64,000 bases of DNA from Ochotona curzoniae. Its lineage: Eukaryota; Chordata; Mammalia; Lagomorpha; Ochotonidae. The position numbers were made by a program, and so were the translations under genes. Position 1 is the first letter of the stretch. Each line of letters begins with the position of its first letter. The stretch lies in assembly GCF_017591425.1 (NCBI RefSeq), contig NW_024467106.1, positions 20,512,501-20,576,500 of the forward strand. The letters run 5' to 3'. The notes beneath the pieces were generated by a model. It did no database searches, had not been told where the DNA came from, and was given only the letters and a program-made list of their open reading frames with translations. Of this stretch, positions 13,976 to 28,900 are shown piece by piece.

Positions 13976-16900
13976 CTTCTATTTGCTGGCTCATTCCTCA
14001 CATGGCCCCCTGGCCCAAACCAGGAATCTGGAACTCCGTATGATTCTCCCATATGGATGGCAGTAGTCCCTCTTTCAATGCTTTCTGAGGCACATTAGCA
14101 GGGAACTGGATAGAAGTGGAGCAGCTGGGATGCAAACCTGTGTCAGTATGGGAAACCAGTATTGCAGGCAGTGGTTTAAATTGCTGCACTACAGCACCAA
14201 CCCCAGCATGTTTTAATAAAGTCATTTTTCATTCTCTTTTTTTTTTTTTCATTTCTGTTTTTGGCTTCTTCCTCCCTCTTTCTTCTGTAAAAGCCACTGG
14301 CTTGGATATTTATAACAGTGACAGCTTGCCGTCTAACGTCTTCTGACCACTTGGGCATTCACGATGTGATTCATAGGTTCCACAGCTGCCATCCCTGTGT
14401 CAGGCTTTCTTCCCGAGCCAGTTCCTTTTCTGGACAAAGCTACAACACTTTCACCATTCTTTTGATTTGTGGTTAGGAATTTGCTATGGAGAACTTTTGT
14501 TTTCTCCAATTTTTATAGCGCTATGAGCCAACATTTTAAAACTTCTGTACACTTGGTCTGAGTATTTTTAAAATTTTAGTTCACCAGAGAAAGGGCTCTG
14601 AAACTTGCTAGCAGCCATTTGGGCATCTTTGTGTTTGATGAAATTACTCACGAGCATTTGCATGCAATGTATATCCAGTGTTCACATGATCAAAATACTC
14701 TGGCTATAAGCCAGTTTCTTTTCTTTCATTTTAAAAAAATTATTCTGAAAGTGTTACAGAGTGAGATTTTCTATCGACTGATTCACTTCCTAGGTGGCTG
14801 CAACAGCCAGTTGCTGAACCAGATTGAAACTAGGAGCCGGGAGGTTCTTCTGGGTCTCCCATGTGGATAGCAGGGGTCCGAGCACTTGGACCATCTCCCA
14901 CTGCTTTTCCCAGGCCATAGCAGGGAGCTGGATTGGAAATGCAACAGCTTTAACTTCTATGCCGCAGTGCCATCCCTGGGCCAGTTTCATTCATTAAGGA
15001 AATATTCTTCAGCTGTTTGGGGATACAACAGTAAGTGGAGGACACAGAAATCTCTGCCCTGGTGTGGCTTGCAGGTTAGTGTGGTTGGGGGAGATGGATA
15101 GTTAAACAGAAGTTACGTTTGCTGTGCTCAGAGGACATCACAGAGGCCAGTGGTGGATTAGAGTGGGCAAGGGGCAACAGTAAAGGAAGATAAAGTCACT
15201 TTTAGTTAGGCAAGCCATAGAATGGTTGCTTCTGTGCAGTGTCCACTTGGATGTGAGAATGTCAGACCACCAGAATGTGGTCTGCCCCATGCTGGGACTT
15301 CTGTCAGGGTCTGAGTTCCTGGCCAGGCCTCCTTCTGAAGGGCAGCTTCATCTTTCATTCATACTGGGTTAGTGTCTAGTAGCACTCCTCATCCACTGAG
15401 GATACATTCCATGGCCCCCAGTGAGGGGTCAAAACCACAAATTGTTCTAAACCCTAAGTACACTGTGCTTTTTCCTCTGTGCCTTGCCTCATACACATAG
15501 TACCAGACTGAATCTGTCTATCCTAATGCCTTGGTGTTTTCCCTTTTCATTGCTACTCTTGCATTCTTAGTAATGCATTTCATTATTAAGGAAAATAAGA
15601 ATCATTTGAGCATAAGCATTGGGATGCTGTGATAACTAGTGGTCAGTGTGTGCAGCACAGGTTACTCTGGCCTAAGAGATGGCTCATGTCCTGTCAGGAC
15701 AGTGCAGAATATCATCATGCTGTTCACGATGGTGCATAACCCAAAACTTATGAATGATTTATTTCTAGAATTTTCCATTTAATGTTTTTGCAGATAAAGG
15801 GACAGGGACTACTGTATTTAGATTTAAGCAGTGGCACTTTACAAATTTTGATCATTTTTTCACTTAATATCATTGAATTTTTGAGTGTTATACTTGCTGA
15901 GAAAATGCTTTTCCAGGAAATTAGATTATTCTCCTGATCCTCAACTACCCAGTATTTTTTCTTCCTTTTTTTTTTTTTTTCATTCCTAGGATTTGAAAGA
16001 TGAAAAGAAAAAAGCAAAAATGGCAGCAGCTAGGGCAGTTCTTGAAAAGTGCACAATGATGCTTCTCACTGCTTCAAAGGTAAGAAACCTCTTGTTTGTG
16101 TTATAAATAAGTAGGAAACTTAACTAAATACATCTAAAGTTACATATTGCACATTTTCCAAAAGATCAGATTGCTAGTTGGGAAGATAGGCCTGAGGAGT
16201 CAGATTTCATTTGATGTTTACAAGAATGTTAACTTTGTTCCCCAACTCCAGTCAGAAATGCATCGGAGCGCCTGCCTTGCCTGAGCAGCTGAGCAGAGCC
16301 CGCTGTGTCTGTCAGGCACTCTGAATCAAGGCCCACCTGACACACTTACTCCCTGCTCACAGAGGAGCCAGGACATGTGCCCTGGAAAAATCTGGGCGTG
16401 TCAGGATCTGTTAAATTAGCAGTAGAGCACGAAGTCAGCCCTCAGCATGTTTATTTTGTAAATTCATACCTCTGATTCATTTTTCTGCTTTGCACAAAAT
16501 TATCAATGAAGAGCTTGTATTTCCAGACTGCAGTTGGCCAGGAAATTGGTACAATTCAGGAATGGACTTGTAAATAACTCCGTAGAAGCCTGTTTAGAGT
16601 TGTCTTTTCTTCTGAGAATGATTTCTGCATGCCAGAATCAGTGAAGCCTCACAGACGTCAAAGAGCCCACTCGGAAGGTGCTGTTCACATCTGGCCCTTG
16701 AGTTGTTTTTCATTTGTATCATTTTTTTTAACCACCATTACAAACCAATTCTGATCCATCTCCTTCCTCCTTTTTGAGTCCTTGCATGAGTAAGGTGGCA
16801 TTTTAAAATGGTTTTAATTGCAAAGAAGAGAGGGTTTCCCCATCCAGATGTGGTTCCACTGTTGTTGCGGTGTTACAGGCGTAGTTTTGCACTCTTTGTC

Positions 16901-19900
16901 TTTCACTTAACCTTGCTGTCGCTTTTTACTCACCCTGCTTCCACTTTAGTGAGGAGAGGCAGCTGGGGGAGCCAGGGACCCAGGAGCTTTGGGTAAAGAA
17001 CCATTTTTATTAGCATGAAATGTTCTCTGTACGATTTTGTGTGTTAGAATGTGGGTTGAATGTTAACATCAAAACTTGCAATTGTTTTGAAGACATGTCT
17101 GAGGCACCCCAATTGCGAATCAGCCCATAAAAATAAAGAGGGAGTATTTAACCGTATGAAAGTGGCGTTGGATAAGGTCATTGAAATAGTGACTGACTGT
17201 AAGCCAAATGGAGAGACTGACCCTTCATCTGTCAGTGTTTTCACTGGAATTAAAGAATTCAAGGTAAGAATAAAGAGAGCACATGTCGACTTTTTCTGTT
17301 TTTAATGAGTATCATTACCTACATGTAGTAGCAGCCAGGAGCTGCTTCTGGTTCCCCACGTGGGTATGGGGGTTCAAACACTTAGGCCAGGCACATTAGC
17401 AGGGGTCTAGGCTGGAAGTAGAGTGTCTGGGAGTCAAACCAGTACCCATATGGGATGTTGGAATTACAGGTGGCAGCTTAACTCACTGTGCCTCAGTGCC
17501 AGCCACCAACACTGTTGCTATTACCTCCCTTACAGTATTGAGGAGGCTGGGAAACATGAGGTTCACCTGCTGGCCAGTAAGTGCTGTGTTGGGATTTGAA
17601 ACGAGGCAGTGCAATCCCAGGAAATTCGACCTCACATCCAAAGTGGAAAGATGGTGCAGCTGTTCTTTGGGAACAGATAACATGTGAATCAGGAGTGGGG
17701 ATTCTGGAAAATCATCCAGTACCATGTGCCCCTTTAGCAGATGGGAAAGCCGAGATCCTGTGAGGTGACTCCCTATACTAAGGGATACCTACTTCTTTCA
17801 CAAGGTGGTGGCAGGGATTGTTAGCTTCCCAGCTTACTGTACTTTTCTAGTTCTGTGACAGCCTAAATGGGAACATGGGGTGAAAGAAAGCAAGAAGAAG
17901 GATACTTCTTTTTAGGGACAATGCTTTCAGTAAGTATCTTATTTAATATAACTGCTCTTTGAAGTGAATATAGTTTCTGTTCTTTTGAAAAGGAAAATTG
18001 TAAGTGGTGGGTCCCTTCTTTGCAGCCAAGATTCTCCGATCCCAAAGTCCCTAGCCATTCAATTTCCATGTCTGTGTTTGATACCAGACCCACCCTAAGT
18101 CTTTTCCTGAGGGAAAAACCTGTAACGATCCGTTACTCTCTTAGAAATTCTTTTGCTGATGGGGCTGTTAGAGTTTTCTTGAAAGGCAGAGTTACAGAGA
18201 AAGATCTCCTGCCTGCTGCTTTACCGCCCAAGTGATCACAGTGGGCAGGGGAGACCTTATCTAAAGCCAGAAAGCAGGAGTTTCCTCTGGGTTCCCCATG
18301 TGGGTGCAGCAGCCCAAGGATGGGCTGTCTTCCACTGCTTTCCCAAGTGCATTAGCAGGGAGCTGGGTCAGACGTGGAACATCCACGAATCAAACCAGTG
18401 CCCATATGGGGTGCTAGTGATGCAGATGGTGGCTCTGTACCTGCCGCACCACAGTGCCAGCCCCGAGATTATGTTTTTAAAAAGATTTGTTTATGTGTTT
18501 GGTTGAAAAGCACAGTGACAGGGATGGACACACATGTATTCGGTTGGGGGAGAGGAGAGATTTTCCATCCACTGGTCCACTCCCTGAATGACTATACCCC
18601 AGCTGGGGCAGGGCCAGGATGAAGACAGGAGCCAGGAACTAGCTCCTCTCTCATGTTGGAGGGACTCATGACGATGTGTATCCTTTTTGTTCTTAGTTGA
18701 ATATTGAAGCTCTCCAAGAGAATCTTTACTTTCAGTCCAAAGAGAACCTTTCTGCAACCTTGGAGGTCCTTCTGGAGCGTACAGAGGACTTCACGGATTC
18801 TCCCTATACCAGCCACGAGCACCGAGAGCGCATCCTGGAGCTGTCGGCGCAGGCGCGAACGGAATTGCAGCAGCTCATTTCTGTGTGGATTCAAGCTGTA
18901 AGGACTCTTTCCATGCAAGTAGACCCTATGTAGTATTTTCCAAAAGCTTCAAGTGATGTGGAAGCTAATAACATGGTCATCAAGAATGTGAATTTGGTGC
19001 AGTACAGGAAGAGGATGTCTCATTCTTTTTACTCCAAGTTGGCCAAAAACTCCTGTCCCAGTGCCTCATGTTTCCAGTCCTAGCCAGTCTGGATTCAGTG
19101 CCACTATCACCACTGCTAGTTTACCTGTGTCTCCACTTTCCCACCAGGGTCAACTTTGAAAAACCCCTCAAAATGCTTCCTCAGAGTGAAGAGTACAGGA
19201 ATAGACCCCTACCTACCTACAGGTTCTTGGTGCCTGAGGGAGCCATTCTCATATACACATAATTCTTAATTCTGAAAACAGCTGCTTTACAGATCCCCAT
19301 GCTAGAGGACACTTACTGGGGGTAAGGTACAGTGAACGCCATGATAGATCCAGTTGACAGGTAAAGGATTTTTCACACTTGCACAGTTTCCTAGATTAAA
19401 ATTGGTATGTAGACGGGTAACGAATCTTGTTACATAGGCTGTTTAAAACAGGAGAGATGTATGGACAAGATTGGCAGAAGCACAGTAAGATAAATACGTA
19501 TCTAATGTCTCAGAATGGGTGCTTTACAAAATGAAGACAGGCTAGGGGTCTGGCGGCGAGGCCTAGCAGCTCACGTCCTCGCCTTGAATGTGCCAGGATC
19601 CCATTTGGGCACCAGTTCTAATCTCGGCAGCCCTGCTTCCAATCCAGCTCCCTGCTTGTGGCCTGGGAAAGCAGTCAAGGACAGCCCAAAGCCTTGGGAC
19701 CCTGCACCGGCGTGGGAGACCTGGAGGAAGCTCCTGGCTACTGGCTTTGGATTAGCATAGCACTGGCCGTTGTGCCCACTTGGGGAGTTTATCATCGGAC
19801 GGAAGATCTTTCTCTCTGTCTCTCCTCCTCTCTGTCTATCTGACTTTCCAATAAAAATAAAATAAATCTTAAAAAAAAAAAAACGGAGACAGGCTGAGAA

Positions 19901-22900
19901 ATGTCCTCATTGGTACCAGTTATTTACTGCTTAACCCTGGATTACGTCAAGCAGGATCTAACATGTTCGACAATGCACAGCAGGGACAGAACAAACGTGG
20001 ACAAAAGCTGTGGTGGTAAGAGGGGTGAAAATGGCTGTGCGTGAGGAATGAAGAGTAGACATGAATCACAGACTCCTTGGCTGTTTTCTTGACATCACAA
20101 AAGCGCCAGCGTTCCTATGGGCAGGGAACCTTGTCCTAGAGTGGAGTGGTGTCAAGAGATTTGAACACTGTTTTAGTGGTTTGTTCAATCTGAATAATCT
20201 GTGTGATTTCTAATCTGAACATAAATTGCTTCACTGCTAATTTTTTTTAAAGATTTATTTATTTATTGGGAAGTCAGATATGCAGAGAGGAGGAGAGACA
20301 GAGAGGAAGATCTTCCATCCGACTTCTTCCGGGTCTCCCACTCGGGTTGCAGGGTCCCAAAGCTTTGGGCTGTCCTTGACTGCTTTCCCAGGTCACAACC
20401 AGGGAGCTGGATGGGAAGTGGAGCTGCTGGGATTAGAACCGGCGCTCATATGGGATCCCGGCGCATTCAAGGCGAGGACTTTAGCCACTAGGCCACACTG
20501 TCGGGCCCCTCACTGCTAAATTTTAAGCTCAACATTTGAGTTTTCTTGTGTTGGGATTCTGAGCCTTTCAATAATTAAGTTAGCAGACATTATACTTCAC
20601 ATATTTCACAAGCAGTTGTCTCTTCTTTTGCATTCTAGATAATTTTTTAAAAGATTTATTTTTATTGGAAAATCAGATATACAGAGAGGAGGAGAGATAG
20701 AGAGGAAGATCTTCCATCCAATGATTCACTCTCCAAACGGCCACAGCTGCCGGAGCTGAGCCTATCCAAAGCAAGGAGCCTAGAGTCTCTACTGTGTCTC
20801 CCACTTGGGTGCAGGGTCCCAAGGCTTTGAGTCGTCATCAACTACCTTCCCAGGCCACAAGCTGGGAGCTGGATGGGATGTGGAGCTGCCAGGATTAGAA
20901 CAGGCGCCCATAGGGGATCCCAGCATGTGCAAGGCAAAGACTTTAACCTCCTGGCTACCGTGCCAAGCCCAAGATAATGCTTTAATTTATTCATTTCCCT
21001 CTCCCCAGCAGTTACTAATGATTGTGTTTTATATGCCAAAAACCAGAAATCTAAGGATGAGTAAGATAAGATCTTTCGGCAATGTAGGCAATTGCTCTTT
21101 TGCAGTAATAGAAAAATGTAAGAAAGAATGACATAAGGATAAAAAACTCTGTAAAATGTGCCAAGTGAAATGTAGACCATGCATCAAAAGTGGTTGAAGC
21201 AGAATGAACTTATACATAGATCAAGAAGGTTTCTCGAAGGCATTGACATTTAGCTTTGAGTTACAAATTCACAGTTAATAGCTACTTCCTTCCACTTAGT
21301 CAGGTGTTGTGGATTCAGTGGTGAACAAGTCTTCAGGGAGCTTTTATCGGGTTATTGGGGGAAGACAGGCTTAATAGTAGTTAAAAATTATGTGATTGCA
21401 TACTGCGTGTTTACTTACAGAAAAGATTAGAACTGGATTTTAAGAGGGTCCATACATGTTGTACATGTCTGTACATGTTTCCTTATGTATCTGTTGATCT
21501 TGTATTTTGCATGAAGATTGCCTTTAGCAGAGAGTGTATGTATATACATAAATTTCTCTAGATGAAACTGTGTAATGGGGGCAAGTATACCATGGAGATA
21601 CATCACAGTAAGCATCTCAACTTCTGCATAAAAGATGGACTCCCAATTAAACTTGAATATATCTTGACAATAGAATGCTAGACTTTATATCATTGTCTAT
21701 ACCTACAATGGTGTGGTACACACTATACTATTGTCATAATAGGGGAAAACAGTGGCAGGGAGGGAATAGAAGAAGGGGGAAATCCCTGAGTCTAAGGAAC
21801 TGCATCATGGAAAATTATCTCTCTCTCACGCTATCTCTCCCTCTCTCTCTCTCCATCTCTCTCTTTCTATCTATCTATAAAACAGGGTCTAGTTTAGATT
21901 GGGTGATTTAAGGAAAATTTTTGTGTAGTTTCTTAAAGATGAATACAATTTTAATTTTAACTAGAAAAAGTTTGGAGAGACAGGATGGATATGTGGTACA
22001 GCAAGTTAAACTGATGACAGAAATGTGCACATTTTTTATTAGAATATCTGATTTCGGATCCTGGCTTCACTTCTGATGTGGTTATCTGTACTGATTTCAA
22101 TTTTAATTAGCTGAAGAGTGATGAGATGAGATGGATGTTACAGCTAGTTAAGGAGCCACGTGAGACATCACTCGTGTATTGGGATACTTTGCCTCCGAGT
22201 CCTGGATTCTCTGTGTACTGTGAGGCAGTGGATGATGTCTCAACAACTTGGGTCTGTGCCCCCCATGTGGGGGTATTTGAAGATTTGAGGAGTAAATCAT
22301 TGGATGAAAGATCTGTCTCTATTTCCGTGTGTTTGTGTCTCAGATTATTTATTTGAGACCCAGATGAACAGGGCTAGTTGGAGGATCCATTTGCTTGTTC
22401 ACTCCCCAACTGGCCACAGTAGTCAGGGCTAGGGTAGGCTTCAGCCAGATCCTGGAACTGCATCTGGTTTTTGCATGCAGGTGGTAGGAGCCCAGGAATT
22501 GGACTATCTTTTTGCTGCTTTCCCAGGGACATTAGCAAGGAACTGAACTGGAAGCAGAGGTACTGGGACAGGAAGCACCCAGTACTCCACCGGTGGTTTG
22601 TGTAACTCACTGTACCACAGTCTTGCCTACCCCTTTCGCTCTTTCTCTGCCTTATAAAGAAAACAAAAGTAAACAAATAAGCAAATGTAAAAGAAAAAAC
22701 AAAGAGCTAGACTTTCTAAGCAGAAAATTAAGAATTAGCTTTAGAACTGATGAATTTACTAAAGAAAAATTGGTTTTAAAATGTCATATGTTTATATGTA
22801 AAGATTAAAGTAACTAAAATTCTATTTTCAGAGTGATATTAAAGTTTAATTTATAGTTCAGACAAAATTGGAATTAATGGTTTAGAAATGGGAAATAATG

Positions 22901-25900
22901 TTGTATATACTTTTAAAAATTTTCAGCAAAGCATGAAAACAAAAAGCATTGCTGAGGAACTAGAATTATCTACTTTGAAAATCAGTCACAGTCTCAATGA
23001 ACTTAAGAAAGAAGTAAGTATAATTTTATATTTCCCAATTGTAGTTCTTTGCTAATTCTATGTGATGTGATTTGTATGAAATGCATTAGTATAGTTCCTG
23101 TCCCCCCAAAAGATGGTTCTAAAAGTTTTCCTTAGAAATTCTTTGAAAAGTTGTATTTGAAGCCAGCATTTTGTTAGTGCTGTCATTCTCAGAGCTACAG
23201 GTGGATGTTCATGGCCACCTTATTCGTAATCAAATCCAGGTTCCCTGACAGTAGAGGTGGGCTTCCTGATGGGTTTTTAACCTCTGAGGCTAAATGGCCA
23301 CACCTTGAAGGATCCTTGTGTGGATTAGGGAGGTGATGTGAATAAAGGTCCGTCCTATTAGGAAGTTGCTCAGAGCAGGAACTTCATGTTTGTTCTTTGT
23401 GCCTCCCTTATGAATGGTTCATGATTTGGCCCCCAAATAATTTGTAAGAGTTAGTGACCATGGCAAGTCACTCAGTTTCTATGGTGCGTGAAGTAAAGGG
23501 CTGCCTTTATTCTCTGAGACTATTCTGCATAAACAAAAGTCTCTTAAAATTCTTCTGTGGCGTGCATTTTCCAGAGGAATGTGAATTTTGATGGCGTTGT
23601 GACCGCAGTTCTCATCTGGTTGCATGATTGCAGGTGACCCTATTTATTTTATCCAAATTCTGTTGTTTCAATTGACATTGGATTACTTCCTGGAAAGGAG
23701 AAATGACTCTTTCCAAATGTGCCTAATTCAAAGTTAGATTTATCTTATAGCAATGTTATTAAAAATAGTTTTTTTTTTCCCCAGACAGCCTCAAAAGAGC
23801 CTGCATACTGTCACATACTTAAAAAAAGAAAAAGAGGCAGAAGAAGAAAAGCTTTTTGGAGTTGATAGTGTCCACTGATGTGTCCCCTGCAGTCAAACAA
23901 ATAAATCTCCGGGGTTTCTGCTAGCCCCTTTCCGATGTTTCTCCTGGAACGATTGTCCATTGAATTAGGTAGTCACATTTTGAATAGTAGGTACGGATAT
24001 GCAGTAAAACCCTGTGGAGGACAGGAATTAGTTCCAATTGTCATGTCTGCCCAGCCACTTGTATGTGGTCTGTCATGATACAAGTATTTAACATTTTCTT
24101 GAGTAATTTCCTGAGGCTCAGATGGATGCTATTCAAAATATACCGAAAAAAAGTTATTTAATAGTCATGGACTGCCATTTTATTTTTCTTTTAGTAGTAA
24201 GATGACAAAATTGTTGATAGCTGCTCTATTCCTCACCAAGTGTAAGAGAAGCAGGAGCATTTTTTTTTTTTTTTTACTAAGAGAGAAGCTATATGGGAAA
24301 GAACTGGTTGATAGTGGGGTGAAAAAAAAAGAACCTGGCTATTTAAGCCCTTCCTGGGTGGCCATTTCATTTCCTACCAACAGCAGTACTGTACTAACAG
24401 ATTGTGAGTTGATTGTGGAACCACTCAGGCCCTGAGAGGGCTGGCAAGTTCCACAGCACCACACACACACACACACACAGAGGCATCTTTGCAGGGTCCC
24501 CCCACAGCTCAAGATGGACTGTTTGAAGGGTTTTACTCCTCAGCTTCTGAAGTGCACATGAGAGGCTCAGCCACAAAACCTTGTTTGTTTTCTTTCCTCC
24601 ACCGCTGTTCGCCCACCACATCTGCAGCTTCACAGTACAGCGACACAGCTGGCCTCAGATCTCTTAAAATACCATGCCGACCCTGTGGTTCTGAAAGCAT
24701 TAAGACTGACTGGACTAGAAGGAAACTTGGATGCTCTGGCTGAATATGCCTGTAAACTCTCTGAACAGAAAGAGCAGCTTGTTGAGGTGAGTGATCCGTT
24801 TGGCTGCTTGAAGAAATGGCAGTTTTGTGAGGGAATATTAATACGAGTTTTTGATTAACTTTACCATGAGCCTTTTCTCCTGTTTGCAATCTTCAAGGTA
24901 TAGTGTATGTCTGTTCTGTTCTTAGAGGAGTCTGGCTTCCAGGCAAAACATAATGAAATATTGCTAGAATCTACAAAGGTATTTCCTATTCTCTTCCTTA
25001 AGCACTCCAACATGAGACCTTCGACTACAGTAATGGAGGTATTATGTGTGGAGTAGATTGAGTTTGAAACTGTCAGTCTCAGCAGGAAAGAGATGGCCCA
25101 CTGAACCAGTGAGGAGTCAAGAGTAGCTGGGGACAGTGATAACAGAGCCATTCCCCACCAGCCCGTATCACTGGGGCAGGGTGAAACTTGGAAGCCATTC
25201 AGAGAACCACCTTGGCAAGTTATGATTTTAGGACTAGGCATGTGTCCAGCCCAGGGTGACCCTGCATCAGAAGTGACTGGGAGTAGACAATATGGGTCAG
25301 TCTCCCAGAGCAAAAGGCGGATTTGAGCACAGAGGAGAACAAATAAGACAAAAAAAAAAAAACATCCAGCCCACTAGTTCCCTCTGAGTTTTTCCTGTTA
25401 CTTTATAATTGCAATTTGGCCTATTAACCTATTGGTTGATATTCTGAATCTTCTTCCTGTTGAAAATGTCAGGCTTCTGGTAGTTTTAAGAAAAAAAAAA
25501 AAACATGAAACAAGAGACTCTTCGCTTAACCCCTATGTGTCTTGTATGTATGAGATCTCTTGTAGCCATTATGTTTATAAACCTTATACTGCCGTTGTAG
25601 GGAGTCTTGCCAATTTTAGAAATCCTTTTGCAAATCTTCATCACAATGAGCAGGGTTTTTTTCCCCCTAATGATCTCTTAAAAGCCATTTTCTCTGACAA
25701 GACTCTTTATGCATTTTACCAGTCTGCTTAAGCCAATGTTGTCTCCAACAAAAGAAGTGCTTAATTAATTTGTCATAAGTGGAAGTAGTATTGTTGGTTT
25801 GTCGAAAGAATATATAGCCTGAAGATTAGTTCAGATACCATTAACTGTAACTCTTTGGATAAGTAACTCTAAATTTTTTCATACATAAAGTGTGTTGGCA

Positions 25901-28900
25901 TTACTGGACCCTTAGAGATTTCCTAGTTCAAGTGTTCCGTCATCACTTTCCCATGATGAAGTACAAGTAGAAACAGTAAGCTGTATGTAGAGATGTGCCA
26001 GTGATCATTCAGTATTATAATAACTTCTCAGTAATGTGCAATTTTGATTTCACAGGCCTCAATAAACTTCATTTATAACATGTTATATCCTTTTAGTTCG
26101 TAAAATAATACTGTGTACTGTGAAGGATGCGAAATGTGAAAGTTCAATTCTACACGTGTTTTCTCATAGACCTGTCGATTGCTGCGACACGTGTCTGGAA
26201 CAGAACCTCTTGAAATAACCTGTATACACGCAGAAGAGACATTCCAGGTGACTGGTCAACAGGTAGGATCACAGCAGATGTTCCTTCTCTATTATCTCTT
26301 CTTTGAGTGTCCCAACAAATTGTGAGCAAGAGAAGCAGAACTGGTTCTGTGTAACTGGAAGGTGATGGAAATTTCCTTGTTAATGAGCTGGAGCATGAGA
26401 TTATCTGCTCATCTGATGCCCTGGAAAGTGGCTCATGCAGCAAACACCTTAGTTTATAGCTACTTATAATTGATTTATTTTAAGAGACAAGTATGTATAG
26501 AGACAGATATATTATACACTGCTCTTATTTGCTAGTTCATTCCCCAAAGGCTGTGGTGTTGGAGAGCCCAAACTAGAACTTGATAACTCATTCCTATTCT
26601 CCCACATGTGTGGTGGAAAAAACCAACAGGTTGACTTGTCACCATTGCCTCCTAGGGTGCACATTAACAGAAATTGGGACCTGAACTTGGAAATCAAACC
26701 CAGATATTGCATTTTTGGATGAGGTTGGCTTTATAGGCAGTTTACCAAATGCCTGGCTCCTTTATTATTATTATTATCGTTATTATTATTTTAAAGAGTT
26801 GCAGAGAAAAGGAGCGACAGAGAGAGAGAGAGAAAAAGAGAGAGCAAGAGATAGATATCTTTCATGTGCTGGTTCACTTCCCAAATGGCCCAAGCTAGGC
26901 TGATCTAAAACCAGGACCCAGGAGTTTTTTCTGGATCTGCTGCATGGGTGCAGGAGCCCAAGAACTTGGGCCATTTTCTACTGCTTCCCCAGGCCATGAA
27001 CGTGGACCTGGAGGGAAACAGCAGGTGGGACATGAACCAGCACCTGTATGGGGTGCCAGTACTGAAGAGGGTGGGAGGCATAGCATCTTATGCCATGATA
27101 CTGGCCTCCTCTATATGTATGTTAAATGATACTCCAGCTCTCTGCTAATGCCCCTGGGAAGGGAGCGGAAAATGGCCAAACTGCTTGGAACCCTGTCACT
27201 CTGTGGGAGAGCCAGATCAAGCCTCTGGCTCCTGGCTTTGACCTGACCATTGTGGCCATTTGGGGAGTGAATCAACAGGTAGAAGAGCTCTCTTGTCTCT
27301 CTATCTCTCCCCTCTCTCTTTCTCCCTAAATCTTTCAACTAAAACATAAATCTTTTTAGAAGTGATGCTTTGAATTATGTCATAGACATGTTTGTTGAAT
27401 AAAAATAATTGCTCCCTAATGCAGGTTTGTATATAATGAAATGTACTATTTATCTCTAGATCACATTGTAAGACAGACAGGTGGGATTTGTTATTGCCTT
27501 TACCACAGCTCTCTGAATTGCCCAACATGGAGCTTTTGTACGGAAATTGTCTCATAGTCATTGAGTGAGTCTCAGGGGTTACACATGCGTCTTTTGTTTC
27601 CTTAGATCATTTCAGCTGCTGAGACATTGACCTTGCATCCATCTAGCAAAATTGCTAAAGAAAACTTAGATGTATTTTGTGAAGCTTGGGAATCTCAAAT
27701 CAGTGACATGTCCACACTACTACGAGAAATTACTGACGTGTTTGAAGGAAGACGAGGTGAGAATGTATTTCATATGTTGAAGATATTCATATGTTGAAAT
27801 ATCTTGTGATTTTTCATGTTGCTATTTTAATGTCATACCTCAGATACAAAAGTATCTTGTTAAAGCTCAACTTTTTTTTTATAGTAACATATCTTCATTA
27901 GAAAAATCAGTCAAATAGTATTTATCTTTCATTTCGGCACACAAGCAATAAAATTTGTCATGTAACAGTGCAAATGATTTCTCTGAATTAATATCAGCAT
28001 ACTCAATTTTCCTATCGAGTTGAGGTCATTTTTATGTCTTCTAAAGTGTTTTTTAAGTTTTAGTACAATAACTATTGTGTAATAGATTTAATTCTACTAA
28101 TTTCGTCATGAAATGAATGTAGTTATTTGATTTTTGAATTGCTTTCCTTCCGCTTGGATGGAACCTTTCCTTGCTGACCACATAAACTTGGAATGTTGCC
28201 CGTGGTGGGTAAGTTCATTGGTGTATCCCCAACACGTAGAGTAGATGATACGCTGTAGAGGAAGGCATTTTTATTCTTTAATTTCAGCTGGGAGTTTTGT
28301 TTATTTACCAATACTCTGTATGCCTTTTTATTTATGTTCATATGTTTTTATGTGTTTTCTCCTTTCAAATGGTTTCTGTTAGTGTTAAAGCATGCTTCTT
28401 AAAAAACTCAAATATCATTTAAAACCATAATATCAAATGACACATTTATTTTACTGATTATGAACATTGGGAACATTTTCTGTTTTTAAAACGCCCACTT
28501 GGAATAAATGTTCATTTGCTTGCGATGCAGGGGATGTTAGATTTTGTAGCTGTAATGTCATTTGTAAAGCATAATAAATGCTCCTGCATTTAAAATTTTC
28601 TGAAGTAACTACTTTGAATGGGACGTCATTTTCATGCTCTGACCAAGTTTCATAGGTTTTTACAGGAGGCCAGTTTCATGTATGCATGAAAAAGTAAAGT
28701 GATATGATTGATCCATGCTTAAGGAAGAATGTGCTCTCAGCTGTAGGGGTAGTCAGGTGATGAAGAGAAAGGCGGGGGGTGCCGAAAGGACCCTTGACCT
28801 CATGGGGCTGAAGCACCTGCCAGGCTCAGCTCTGTCTCTAACAGCTGGCAGGATAGGCCCTTCCCCACTCTGGGCTTGACTGTCCTCCACTCAGTAACGA

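Noticed and set aside
15061..15101. Possible novel exon in the old repeat before exon 5
   Set aside because: Sequence belongs to an ancient L1M-like repeat; no conserved frame.
24861..25313. 150-codon minus-strand frame in CTNNAL1 intron 9
   Set aside because: No similarity I recognise, no exon signals, antisense to the intron.
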